This document shows, piece after piece, positions 44,171-52,143 of a stretch of DNA of 64,000 nt. The notes below the pieces were generated by a model. That model ran no database searches. It was not told the DNA's origin and saw nothing but the letters and a program-made list of their open reading frames with translations. How positions within the stretch are numbered: position 1 is the stretch's first letter; each line of letters starts with the position of its first letter. The stretch spans positions 39,343 through 103,342 of the forward strand of contig JAAELK010000225.1 in assembly GCA_024226935.1 (NCBI GenBank), given 5' to 3'. The stretch comes from Desulfobacteraceae bacterium (GTDB taxonomy: Bacteria; Desulfobacterota; Desulfobacteria; Desulfobacterales; Desulfobacteraceae). Made by a program: the position numbers and the translations under genes.

Positions 44171-46219
44171 TTAGATTACAACCTGATTATTTTGCAGCAA
44201 TAGTTGTATCTCCCTTGATAGAGATTCAACACTCACAGGTTTCATGACAAACCGCTGTATTCCGGCATTTTTCACCATTGTTTTATTGATGGCCCCGGCA
44301 TACCCGGAACAAAGGATAATAGGCAAGTCCTTCTTAATGGCCAGCATCTCCTTTGCCAGTTCAATCCCTGTTTTGTCAGGCATGGTCTGATCGGTTATCA
44401 CCAAATCAATGACCCCATGATTTTCACTAAAAAAAGCCAGAGCTTCCCTGCTTGAAGAAAAAACATCAACTTGGTATCCAAGCAGTTTAAACCCCTCCTC
44501 ACACATCGAGGCAATATCAGGGTCATCATCCACCACCAGTAGATGCTCCTCCAGGCCGGCCATGGAGCGACCCTGGTCTACATCTTGTTTTTCAATCCCG
44601 TCATCCCCATGGACAGTCGGCAAAAGGACGGTAAAACAAGTTCCCTCACCAGGCCTGCTTTTTACCCGAATATCCCCCTCACAGGACTGAACAATACTAT
44701 AGACGGTGGCAAGGCCAAGCCCTGTACCCTTGCCTTCTTCCTTAGTAGTAAAATATGGATCAAATATCCGTTCCACCACGTCTTCGGCTATACCACAACC
44801 GGTATCCGATACCTGGAGCACAAGATAGACTCCTTGCCCACGGGACAAATTGGGATAATTCACCATATCCGACCTGGAAAGTTTTTTTTGATCCAGGGCC
44901 ACAATCAACTCACCACAAGTTTCTTCCATAGCATGGTAAGCATTGGTGCACAGATTCATAATAACTTGATGAATCTGGGTCGGATCCGCGTAAACCGATC
45001 TGCAATTTCGATTAATTTTATCAATAATGCGGATGGTGGAGGGAATGGAACCCCTGAGCAATTTCACCACTTCCTTGGCCACGGGATGAAGTCGAATCAA
45101 CCTTTTTTCTTCCGTTCTCCCCCGATTAAAGGATAGGACCTGACTGACCAGATCAGCTGCCCTGAGAGCTGCTTTTTGTATTTTTTCACTTCTATGATAA
45201 AGGCTGCTTTCCGGATCTGAAGTGCGCATAATCATATCTGCATACCCCAAAACCGGACTTAAAATATTGTTAAGATCGTGGGCAATTCCACCAGCCAAAG
45301 TACCGATAGCTTCCATTTTCTGGGATTTTCTCAATTGTTTTTCCAGACTCCGCCATTGTTGCTCAGCTTGCTTTTTTTCCGTAATATCCAACAAAGAGAC
45401 TACCTGGCGATCGGTACCGGGAATATATCCAAGGCTGGCATAAACATACTTGATGCCCCCCTGTTTATTGTAAAACTTAATCTCATACTGCACAGGAGTA
45501 TCCCGTTTAAAATCCAGATGCTTTCTAAATCGAATATGATTCCGGATAACGACAATATCCTGGGCAGAGACAAATTCATACCATTTTTTTTTCCCTTCAA
45601 TTTCCTGGCGCTCCATACCGGCAAGTTCCGTGAACTTAGAGTTAACCATGGAAATAATATCATCTGATTCCAGAATAATGGCAGCGGTTCCGGAACACTC
45701 AAAAACAGCCTTGTAACTTTGTTCACTCCTGGCAAGTGCCATGGTTCGCTCTTTAACAAGACCTTCTAACTGTTCTTGGTATGCTTTATTCTCCTTTTTA
45801 AGCCGACTTTCCTTCAAACATTTTTGAAGGGAATGATAAAGCACAGTCATATCTTCAATGGGCTTTAAAATATAATCATTAGCACCCAACCTGAGGGCAT
45901 CCACCACGGATGTTATATTTCCCGTGCCGGAAGCCACCACCAAAGGAATATCAGGATCACGAGCCTTCAGAACTTCAAGAACCTGAAGCCCATCCATTTT
46001 TGGCATCCTCAGATCCAGAAGAACCAAATCTGGAGATTGAGCATCAAAGACCTCAATACCCTTTTTACCATTTTCCGCTTCAAAAACTGTAAACCCGTAA
46101 TCTTCGAGATAGGATTTAATGCTTTGACGAATATAGGCCTCATCATCTATGGTCAGAATTGTATACTTACTATTGTCTTCCAAATCATCTGCCTGTATGG
46201 TTAAAAGCTTATTTGCCAA
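44171..46219 (-). CDS. Soluble hybrid kinase REC-PAS-HK-REC
   Basis: 682 residues. REC (15-135; [11 protein letters not shown]), PAS with PAC-like segment (about 165-285; [16 protein letters not shown]), HisKA with H314 ([13 protein letters not shown]), HATPase ([16 protein letters not shown]), and a C-terminal REC (about 555-675; [13 protein letters not shown]). Its N-terminal REC is very similar to that of the downstream REC-kinase (shared [31 protein letters not shown] pattern), pointing to duplication. The start is TTG with CAGGTAAT upstream. First gene of the signalling operon. Confidence 0.88.
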   Translation of the reverse strand: MANKLLTIQADDLEDNSKYTILTIDDEAYIRQSIKSYLEDYGFTVFEAENGKKGIEVFDAQSPDLVLLDLRMPKMDGLQVLEVLKARDPDIPLVVASGTGNITSVVDALRLGANDYILKPIEDMTVLYHSLQKCLKESRLKKENKAYQEQLEGLVKERTMALARSEQSYKAVFECSGTAAIILESDDIISMVNSKFTELAGMERQEIEGKKKWYEFVSAQDIVVIRNHIRFRKHLDFKRDTPVQYEIKFYNKQGGIKYVYASLGYIPGTDRQVVSLLDITEKKQAEQQWRSLEKQLRKSQKMEAIGTLAGGIAHDLNNILSPVLGYADMIMRTSDPESSLYHRSEKIQKAALRAADLVSQVLSFNRGRTEEKRLIRLHPVAKEVVKLLRGSIPSTIRIIDKINRNCRSVYADPTQIHQVIMNLCTNAYHAMEETCGELIVALDQKKLSRSDMVNYPNLSRGQGVYLVLQVSDTGCGIAEDVVERIFDPYFTTKEEGKGTGLGLATVYSIVQSCEGDIRVKSRPGEGTCFTVLLPTVHGDDGIEKQDVDQGRSMAGLEEHLLVVDDDPDIASMCEEGFKLLGYQVDVFSSSREALAFFSENHGVIDLVITDQTMPDKTGIELAKEMLAIKKDLPIILCSGYAGAINKTMVKNAGIQRFVMKPVSVESLSREIQLLLQNNQVVI

Positions 46220-46274
46220 ATTACCTGTACGATGGTTTTCTTTTTATGTCAGGTGTTAGACTTTTACTTTGAAC

Positions 46275-46302
46275 AGTATTCTTGTAACTGCTTATATGTC
46301 AA
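46275..46302 (-). promoter_or_regulatory. Putative promoter of the signalling operon
   Basis: On the minus strand TTGACA (46302-46297) is followed after 16 bp by AATACT (46280-46275). Good -35, weaker -10; 56 bp to the TTG start. Confidence 0.4.
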
Positions 46303-46377
46303 GTAATAATCTCAGGAAAGAGGGAGGCAACTATAATAAAAAATTATTTTAAAAAACGAAGAGAGATACAAATAAAA

Positions 46378-46404
46378 AAACCCTGATAAAAAATTTATCA
46401 GGGT
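46378..46404 (-). terminator. Terminator of tRNA-Asn
   Basis: CCCTGATAAA and TTTATCAGGG form a 10-bp stem, followed on the minus strand by a run of seven T. It lies 15 bp past the encoded CCA end of the tRNA. Confidence 0.85.
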
Positions 46405-46418
46405 ATCTTATATTGGGT

Positions 46419-46494
46419 TGGCTCCCCAGCACGGATTTGAACCGCGGACCCATTGGTTAACAGCCAATTGCTCTGCCAACTGAGCTACTGGGGA
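46419..46494 (-). tRNA. tRNA-Asn (anticodon GTT)
   Basis: A 76-nt tRNA including encoded CCA. The acceptor stem TCCCCAG pairs with CTGGGGA, discriminator G then CCA; D-arm with AGCTCAGTTGG, anticodon loop CTGTTAACC carrying GTT, T-arm with GGTTCAAATCC. All cloverleaf stems pair. Confidence 0.97.
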
Positions 46495-46529
46495 GCAGGT
46501 GTCTTGGAGCAGTGCAACAAGACTCGGTG

Positions 46530-46558
46530 TATATATCCCAGGGGTTTTTTTTTGTCAA
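46530..46558 (-). promoter_or_regulatory. Promoter of tRNA-Asn
   Basis: On the minus strand TTGACA (46558-46553), 17-bp spacer, TATATA (46535-46530), 35 bp before the mature tRNA 5' end. Confidence 0.75.
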
Positions 46559-46576
46559 GCACAAATAACAAAAAAA

Positions 46577-46605
46577 TTGACATAATTGTGTTATATGGTT
46601 ATTAT
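46577..46605 (+). promoter_or_regulatory. Sigma70 promoter upstream of the rnf region
   Basis: TTGACA (46577-46582), 17-bp spacer, TATTAT (46600-46605). It would start transcription about 32 bp before the small gene at 46644 and perhaps read into rseC and rnf. Confidence 0.7.
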
Positions 46606-46643
46606 TTAGCATGATTGATATATATTATCAGGAGGAAATCCCA

Positions 46644-46946
46644 ATGGATATCAATAACATAGAAGCAATAGGCGCCTATTCAACCGACACCCAGACCTCT
46701 GCACCAACCGAAGACACTCTGGTTAGAGAAGAGAACCAAAGAGCCGCCCAGGCCGACCTGGACCAGGAGACTGCCCGGGCAGCACAACAGGCATTTGAAG
46801 TCAACCTCACCCAGGAAGCCCGGGACCTGTCAGCTGCAGAAAACTCACCGGCGCAGACAACGGCGGCACCAGACCAAAATCCCGAGCCTGACCCACGCCC
46901 GTCAGCGACCCAGGAAACCAGTCAAATTGTCAACATCGTTGCATAG
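46644..46946 (+). CDS. Small hypothetical Ala/Gln/Thr-rich protein
   Basis: 100 residues, not recognised. Start ATG-46644 is chosen because AGGAGG lies nine bases upstream; an ATG at 46611 is less likely. The N-terminus (MDINNIEAIGAYSTDTQ) is followed by a helical middle (QAFEVNLTQEARDLSAAE) and a Pro/Ala/Thr-rich, apparently disordered tail. No signal peptide. A loosely similar helical pattern (QARLSA) occurs in the repeat protein at 60-62 kb. It precedes the rnf operon and may share its promoter. Confidence 0.6.
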   Translation: MDINNIEAIGAYSTDTQTSAPTEDTLVREENQRAAQADLDQETARAAQQAFEVNLTQEARDLSAAENSPAQTTAAPDQNPEPDPRPSATQETSQIVNIVA

Positions 46947-47018
46947 AAAGCTGGATATCTTAACCGAACCCCTATATACTCCTCCATTTAAACCTGAACT
47001 GAAGCTGGAAATTTTATC

Positions 47019-47480
47019 ATGATCACTGAAAACGGAATTGTCACCAAAGCAAGTCAGACCACTGCCTGGATTAAAACTATTAGATCCGGATCATGCGAAG
47101 GTTGCTCCTCAAGGGAAAGTTGTGGTACCAGCCACAATTCAATGGAGATGATCGTAACGGTCAAAAACACCCTGGGTGTTAAAAAAGGAGATCAGGTTGT
47201 CATCGGGCTTGAGACAAAACCCATGATATTTTTAAGTTTTCTTCTCTATGTATTTCCCATCATTTTATTAATGATCGGTGCCATCATCGGAGATAGCTTG
47301 GCTCCAACCCTTAAAATGAACCAATCCCTTTGCTCCATGACTCTTGGATTTCTTTTTTTTGGAGCAGCCTTCCTTTTTATCCGCAAAAAACAGACCTCTC
47401 TCACACAAAAAGATGAGTTCAAACCCTTCCTCGTTAGAAAAAAAAAAAAACCTGATTCCAGTTCCTGTCAAATATCATAA
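47019..47480 (+). CDS. RseC/MucC-family protein
   Basis: 153 residues. The N-terminal Cys cluster (GSCEGCSSRESCG) and two central membrane helices (MIFLSFLLYVFPIILLMIGA; CSMTLGFLFFGAAFLFI) are the RseC pattern. In E. coli RseC acts with the Rsx (Rnf-like) complex in SoxR reduction, and RseC-like proteins often accompany rnf genes. It lies about 100 bp upstream of the cytochrome/rnf genes and is probably part of the operon. The Lys-rich C-terminus contains a long A-run, a possible slippage site. Confidence 0.85.
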   Translation: MITENGIVTKASQTTAWIKTIRSGSCEGCSSRESCGTSHNSMEMIVTVKNTLGVKKGDQVVIGLETKPMIFLSFLLYVFPIILLMIGAIIGDSLAPTLKMNQSLCSMTLGFLFFGAAFLFIRKKQTSLTQKDEFKPFLVRKKKKPDSSSCQIS

Positions 47481-47578
47481 AAAAAATTTTTCCTTGCCAA
47501 TATAACTCCAATATAATATAAACGCGCCAGTTATGGGTTTATCGCGTAATTCCAACCCCTAAAATTGAGAGAAAAATT

Positions 47579-47944
47579 ATGACCTCAAAACGAGACCTAA
47601 AAGTAGCTGTATTGATTATGACCGTTCTTTTGATCACAGGAATTGTATGCTACGCATCTTTCAGATCCCCTGTCCCGGAAAACCCAGTACGTTTGATGTT
47701 TCAAAACAAAGCTGGCGAAGTTCTATTCACCCATCAAGCGCACGTAGACGATTATAGTTTAGAATGCATAGACTGCCATCACAACCTTGAAGATAATGAT
47801 ATCTACAACTGCAGGGAGTGCCATGAAGAAACAGGTGATGAAGACATGCCATCGATAGCCGATGCATTCCATGCACAGTGCAAGGGATGCCATGAAGAAT
47901 ATGGCGCAGGTCCGGTAGAATGTAACTCGTGTCATAATTTATAG
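47579..47944 (+). CDS. Tetraheme cytochrome c3-type protein, membrane anchored
   Basis: 121 residues with four CxxCH heme-binding motifs: C63-H67, C78-H82, C101-H105 and C115-H119, plus extra His residues (H52, H55, H68, H98) suited to bis-His ligation as in class III cytochromes. The N-terminal hydrophobic segment (about 9-27) may be an uncleaved anchor. Placed first among the rnf genes, it would link the Rnf complex to the periplasmic cytochrome pool, as multiheme cytochromes do beside Rnf in other anaerobes such as methanogens. GAGAGAAAAAT precedes the ATG. Confidence 0.9.
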   Translation: MTSKRDLKVAVLIMTVLLITGIVCYASFRSPVPENPVRLMFQNKAGEVLFTHQAHVDDYSLECIDCHHNLEDNDIYNCRECHEETGDEDMPSIADAFHAQCKGCHEEYGAGPVECNSCHNL

Positions 47945-48009
47945 CCAAAATTTTTAAAAATCGGCTACACAAATTATGATCTAAGCTATTGACCAAACAA
48001 GGACTTATT

Positions 48010-49281
48010 ATGATTAAACGATCTTTTTTTTCTTTAAGCCAACCCAGGCTTGCCTATGATCTGCTGGAACCAGATCTGAAAGAACCGGAGTCAATCCCTG
48101 TACCGGCCATCCTCTCTGTATTGTTGCCCGAGCCAATCGACAACACAAAACAGGCCCTTATTAAAAAAGGGGATGCGGTCAAAAAGGGGGAAAAATTAAA
48201 ACTCTATGATGACAGCACTGCATACACAACCTCCCCCGTTGCAGGCACCATCAAACTCTTTGACTCCTACTCCGATGATTTTGGTAATATTGCCACTTTT
48301 ATTACTATCAAGGCAGATCCGACACAGGTATCCGAAGCCAACACTATCAATCTGCCCCCCATGGATGATATCAAGCTTGCCGACCAATTTTTACGCAAGC
48401 TTCCAGGAGCTCCTCCCTTTGAAATCCTTGCAAATGATGAGATCAAAATTACCACTATTGTGATCACCGGCACGGATACCGATCTTTTATCTACCACCAA
48501 TCAATTTGTAAGTTTAAAATACATGGATGAGGTAAAAGAAGGAGCAAAAATCCTCAAAAAACTGACCCAGGTACCCAAATTTTGTATTACAATCCCTGAA
48601 AACTTGGACACCAAGGTAAGCTTTGATACAATTGAGGTATTAAAAATTAGTAATACCTATCCTTCCACCCTGCCGGCCATGATCATGAAAGATCATCTCA
48701 ACACAGTGATGTCAGCCGGACAGACACCCGAAGACTCAGGTATCTGTTTTATCCGTGCCGAGGCCCTTGTCTCTCTGGCCCGGACATACAAAACCAAAAA
48801 GGCTGTCTTTGATAAAGTCTTGACCATTATCAGCAAAAACGGCACCCGCCATCGAATTCGTGCCACCATTGGCACCCCTTTAAGTAAAATATTTGCCAGG
48901 TTTAATATCAATATCAATGAACAAGACCGAATTATCATAGGTGGGCCCATGCGGGGAGTTGCCACCTACACCCCCCACCATCCGGTGCTGGCTGACATGG
49001 ACACCGTCATTATTCAAGACCGAGATATTATTCCCCAACTATCGGATTACCCTTGTGTAAATTGTGGCAAGTGTATCCGGATCTGCCCGGCCAATATTCC
49101 GGTAAACATGCTGGTTCGCTATCTAGAAGTTGACCAATATGAAAATGCGGCCGACAAGTTTGATCTTGAATCCTGTATTGACTGCGGATTATGTGCTTAT
49201 GTCTGTACGGCACGCATCCCTTTACATCAATATATCCGACTTGGAAAACATGAGCTGCTGACCCTTCGGGCAGATGCTTAA
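48010..49281 (+). CDS. rnfC: Rnf complex subunit C
   Basis: 423 residues. RnfC is the NADH-side subunit of the ion-translocating ferredoxin:NAD oxidoreductase. The C-terminal part holds two [4Fe-4S] motifs, CVNCGKCIRICP and CIDCGLCAYVCT, and GGPMRG of the Rossmann/SLBB region is present. The usual N-terminal GGxHPPE motif is missing: the protein starts FFSLSQPRLAYDLLEPD, so it is divergent. ATG-48010 has AAGGA seven bases upstream; an in-frame TTG at 47989 is less likely. Second gene after the cytochrome. Confidence 0.9.
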   Translation: MIKRSFFSLSQPRLAYDLLEPDLKEPESIPVPAILSVLLPEPIDNTKQALIKKGDAVKKGEKLKLYDDSTAYTTSPVAGTIKLFDSYSDDFGNIATFITIKADPTQVSEANTINLPPMDDIKLADQFLRKLPGAPPFEILANDEIKITTIVITGTDTDLLSTTNQFVSLKYMDEVKEGAKILKKLTQVPKFCITIPENLDTKVSFDTIEVLKISNTYPSTLPAMIMKDHLNTVMSAGQTPEDSGICFIRAEALVSLARTYKTKKAVFDKVLTIISKNGTRHRIRATIGTPLSKIFARFNININEQDRIIIGGPMRGVATYTPHHPVLADMDTVIIQDRDIIPQLSDYPCVNCGKCIRICPANIPVNMLVRYLEVDQYENAADKFDLESCIDCGLCAYVCTARIPLHQYIRLGKHELLTLRADA

Positions 49282-49295
49282 AATGGAGACTGCCA

Positions 49296-50264
49296 ATGAC
49301 TAGTACTAAACTAACCGTCTCCCATGCGCCCTTCTGGCATGATGGAGACAGTCTATTTCAAATGAACCTGAATATTATCCTGGCTCTGCTTCCGGCAACC
49401 ATTTTTGGTATTATTCAGTTTGGTGCCCCGGCCCTTGGTGTGGTTGCATTGTCGATTTCCACGGCCATGTTCTGGGAATTTGCCATGAACCTGATTTCAA
49501 AAAAAGCCTTAACCATCGGCGATCTGGATTCAGCCGTTATAGGTATGATTTTCGGCATCATGCTGCCGGCAACCTCTCCCTGGTGGTTTGTAGTGGTGGG
49601 AACCTTTGTAGCCGTTGTCATCGGAAAGATGATTTTTGGAGGTATCGGTGCCAACCCCTTTAATCCTGCCCTTATAGGCATGGCAGTTCTCATGCTTTCC
49701 TGGAAGGTAATGTTTGATTTTGATGCAGCCTATGTAAATTATGATTTTGGTTTTACAGCCCTGGCCCCCCTTGCCGCCCTGAAATTTAAAGGAGCAGCCG
49801 CAATTGCTGGCCTTTTCCCCTGGGAAAACCTGATCATGGGCAAACAGGTAGGCGCCATCGGATCCACCTTTGGACTGGGAATTATCCTCGGCGGGATCTA
49901 TCTGATCTTGAGAGGTTATATCCGCTGGGAAATTTGCGCATCATTCATTATAGGCATCCTCCTAACAGCCTTTTGTTTCCATCAGGCAAATCCGGCAACT
50001 TACGGAGGCCCGCTCCTTCATCTTTTTTCAGGTTATACCCTCCTGGGAGCTTTTTTTCTATCCACTGAAAATTCCTCTTCTCCGGTGAACAAGATTCCCA
50101 TGTTTTTATACGGCTTTTTTGCCGGTGTCATGATAATTCTCATGAGAAATATCGGCGCATATTCCGATGGAACCGTGCTGGCCATTCTATTACTGAACCT
50201 TGTTAATCCCCTCTTGGATGCCATTAGACCAAAAGTTTTGGGAAAGGGAGCAAACAATGCGTGA
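49296..50264 (+). CDS. rnfD: Rnf complex subunit D
   Basis: 322 residues, eight to ten membrane helices, with the family motif GGIGANPFNPALIGMAVLM. RnfD normally carries FMN covalently bound to the Thr of an S/T-x-A-T motif followed by PLA. Here the same place reads T154-A-L-A157-P-L-A, so the acceptor residue aligns with Ala. The stop overlaps rnfG by 8 bp. Confidence 0.92.
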   Translation: MTSTKLTVSHAPFWHDGDSLFQMNLNIILALLPATIFGIIQFGAPALGVVALSISTAMFWEFAMNLISKKALTIGDLDSAVIGMIFGIMLPATSPWWFVVVGTFVAVVIGKMIFGGIGANPFNPALIGMAVLMLSWKVMFDFDAAYVNYDFGFTALAPLAALKFKGAAAIAGLFPWENLIMGKQVGAIGSTFGLGIILGGIYLILRGYIRWEICASFIIGILLTAFCFHQANPATYGGPLLHLFSGYTLLGAFFLSTENSSSPVNKIPMFLYGFFAGVMIILMRNIGAYSDGTVLAILLLNLVNPLLDAIRPKVLGKGANNA

Positions 50265-50841
50265 AATGATTAATATGATCGTTGTATTAACCGTACTGAC
50301 TGCTTTTTCAGGCGGGCTTCTTGCCGTAGTGGAACGCGGAACAGCAAACAAAATTGAAGATCAGGTCTTAAAATTTCAAAAAGCACCGGCCATCAAAGCG
50401 ATCTTTCCTGAAGCCACCAATAATCCATTGGCAGAAAGATTCACCGTGCAAGACACTGAAGGAGACAAACTTCAGGTCTTTCCAGGAATTATGGCAGACG
50501 GATCAAAGGCTGTTGCATTTGAAACAAAAGGAACAGGTTTTGGCGGCCCCATAGGTCTTATGGTGGGCATAAATCTTAAAACAGATAAGATTATCAAGGC
50601 CCGGGTGACCACTCATTCCGAGACACCGGGGATAGGAACCAGAGCTAAAACTGATCTTTCCTTTGTAAATCAATTTTCAGGAAAAGGCGTTCATGAAAAC
50701 CTTGCTTTAAAAGGAGACAATGGAGAAATAGACGCCATGTCCGGCGCCACTGTTACCTCAAGGGGTGTCAGTATTGCAGCAATTCAGGCAGAAAAACTCT
50801 ACCTGAAACTGAAACCTGAAATTGTCAAACACATGAAATAA
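50257..50841 (+). CDS. rnfG: Rnf complex subunit G (FMN protein)
   Basis: 194 residues with one N-terminal membrane helix and a periplasmic flavodomain. The covalent-FMN motif SGATVTS is intact (T165). GGGAG precedes ATG-50257. RnfG passes electrons between RnfD/E and the membrane iron-sulfur site. Confidence 0.93.
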   Translation: MREMINMIVVLTVLTAFSGGLLAVVERGTANKIEDQVLKFQKAPAIKAIFPEATNNPLAERFTVQDTEGDKLQVFPGIMADGSKAVAFETKGTGFGGPIGLMVGINLKTDKIIKARVTTHSETPGIGTRAKTDLSFVNQFSGKGVHENLALKGDNGEIDAMSGATVTSRGVSIAAIQAEKLYLKLKPEIVKHMK

Positions 50842-50875
50842 GGCTACCCATTTAGATATTCAGGAGATATGAATT

Positions 50876-51484
50876 ATGGCACAATCCTTGGTAAAAGAAT
50901 TTACAAAGGGACTCTGGGCTGAGATACCGCCGTTCCGGCTGGTTCTGGGACTCTGTCCGGTCCTGGCCGTCACAAAATCCGTTGAAAACGGCATTGGAAT
51001 GGGCATTGCAACCACCTTTGTCCTTATTTTTTCAAACCTTTTAATTTCCCTTCTTCGGAACATCATTCCGTCAAAGGTCAGAATTGCCTGCTATGTTGTC
51101 ATCATTGCCACTTTTGTGACCATAGTGGAGTTATTAATGCAGGCATATACCTATGAACTATTCCTAAAACTTGGAATTTTCATCCCCCTGATTGTTGTGA
51201 ACTGCATCGTCCTGGGAAGAGCAGAGGCATTTGCCAGCAAAAACGGCCCCATATTTTCCATTGCCGACGGCCTAGGCATAGGTCTTGGGTTTACTCTTTC
51301 TCTTGCAGCCCTTGGATCTGTCAGAGAGCTTTTGGGAAATGGAACCCTCACAATTTGGGATGGTCTGCCCGTCTTTCACATGGGTGCAAATTTTCTTCCC
51401 TTCAAATTCATGGTAGAAGCGCCGGGGGCATTTGTCGGCCTGGGATTAATGCTGTGTATAATGAACCTCATCGGTAAAAAATAA
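50876..51484 (+). CDS. rnfE: Rnf complex subunit E
   Basis: 202 residues, six membrane helices. The two half-helix Cys residues that share an iron-sulfur centre with RnfA are visible (GLCPVLAVT and VVNCIVLGRAEAFAS). AGGAG nine bases before the ATG. Confidence 0.95.
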   Translation: MAQSLVKEFTKGLWAEIPPFRLVLGLCPVLAVTKSVENGIGMGIATTFVLIFSNLLISLLRNIIPSKVRIACYVVIIATFVTIVELLMQAYTYELFLKLGIFIPLIVVNCIVLGRAEAFASKNGPIFSIADGLGIGLGFTLSLAALGSVRELLGNGTLTIWDGLPVFHMGANFLPFKFMVEAPGAFVGLGLMLCIMNLIGKK

Positions 51485-51496
51485 AAGGAGATAAAC

Positions 51497-52072
51497 ATGG
51501 GTGATCTATTCGTCCTGGCAATCAGCTGTATTTTCATCAACAATATTCTCCTTGCCCAGTTTCTTGGCAATTGTCCATTCCTGGGGACATCCAAAAAAAT
51601 GGAAACAGCCATAGGTATGGCCATGGCCGTAATCTTTGTTCTGGTCATGGCAGGTCTTATCACATGGATAGTTGACATATACCTGTTAAAGGCATTGAAT
51701 GTTGAATATTTACGCACTGTTTCCTTTATCCTGGTCATTGCATCCCTGGTCCAGTTTGTGGAAATGTTCCTGAAAAAAAGCATCCCCGGCCTCTATGCAG
51801 GCCTGGGTATTTTTCTTCCCTTGATCACAACAAATTGTGCGGTCATGGGAGTATGCCTGATCAATATAAAAGAAGACTATACCTTTCTTCAAACAGCCGT
51901 ATCCTCCTTTGCCTATGCTGTTGGATTCGGACTTGCCCTGATTTTGTTTGCAGGGGTACGGGAAAGAATTGATATCGCCCGGGTACCCAAATGTTTACAG
52001 GATACTTCCATCGGCCTTGTAACCGCAGGAATAATCGCACTTACTTTCATGTCGTTTAAGGGAATGGTTTAA
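51497..52072 (+). CDS. rnfA: Rnf complex subunit A
   Basis: 191 residues, six membrane helices, homologous to RnfE in inverted topology. Conserved Cys sites are NNILLAQFLGNCPFLG and ITTNCAVMGVCL. AAGGAG precedes the ATG; 12 bp after rnfE. Confidence 0.95.
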   Translation: MGDLFVLAISCIFINNILLAQFLGNCPFLGTSKKMETAIGMAMAVIFVLVMAGLITWIVDIYLLKALNVEYLRTVSFILVIASLVQFVEMFLKKSIPGLYAGLGIFLPLITTNCAVMGVCLINIKEDYTFLQTAVSSFAYAVGFGLALILFAGVRERIDIARVPKCLQDTSIGLVTAGIIALTFMSFKGMV

Positions 52073-52143
52073 AAACCATTGGAATAAATTATTCGCAAGA
52101 ATGATCATATAGAAGAATGTTCTAACTAAATCAAGGTGATAAT

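Noticed and set aside
47445..47456. Frameshift in the RseC-like gene at its long A-run
   Set aside because: The A-run codes for Lys residues in a charged C-terminal tail, and the frame ends normally about 27 bp later, so nothing is visibly broken.
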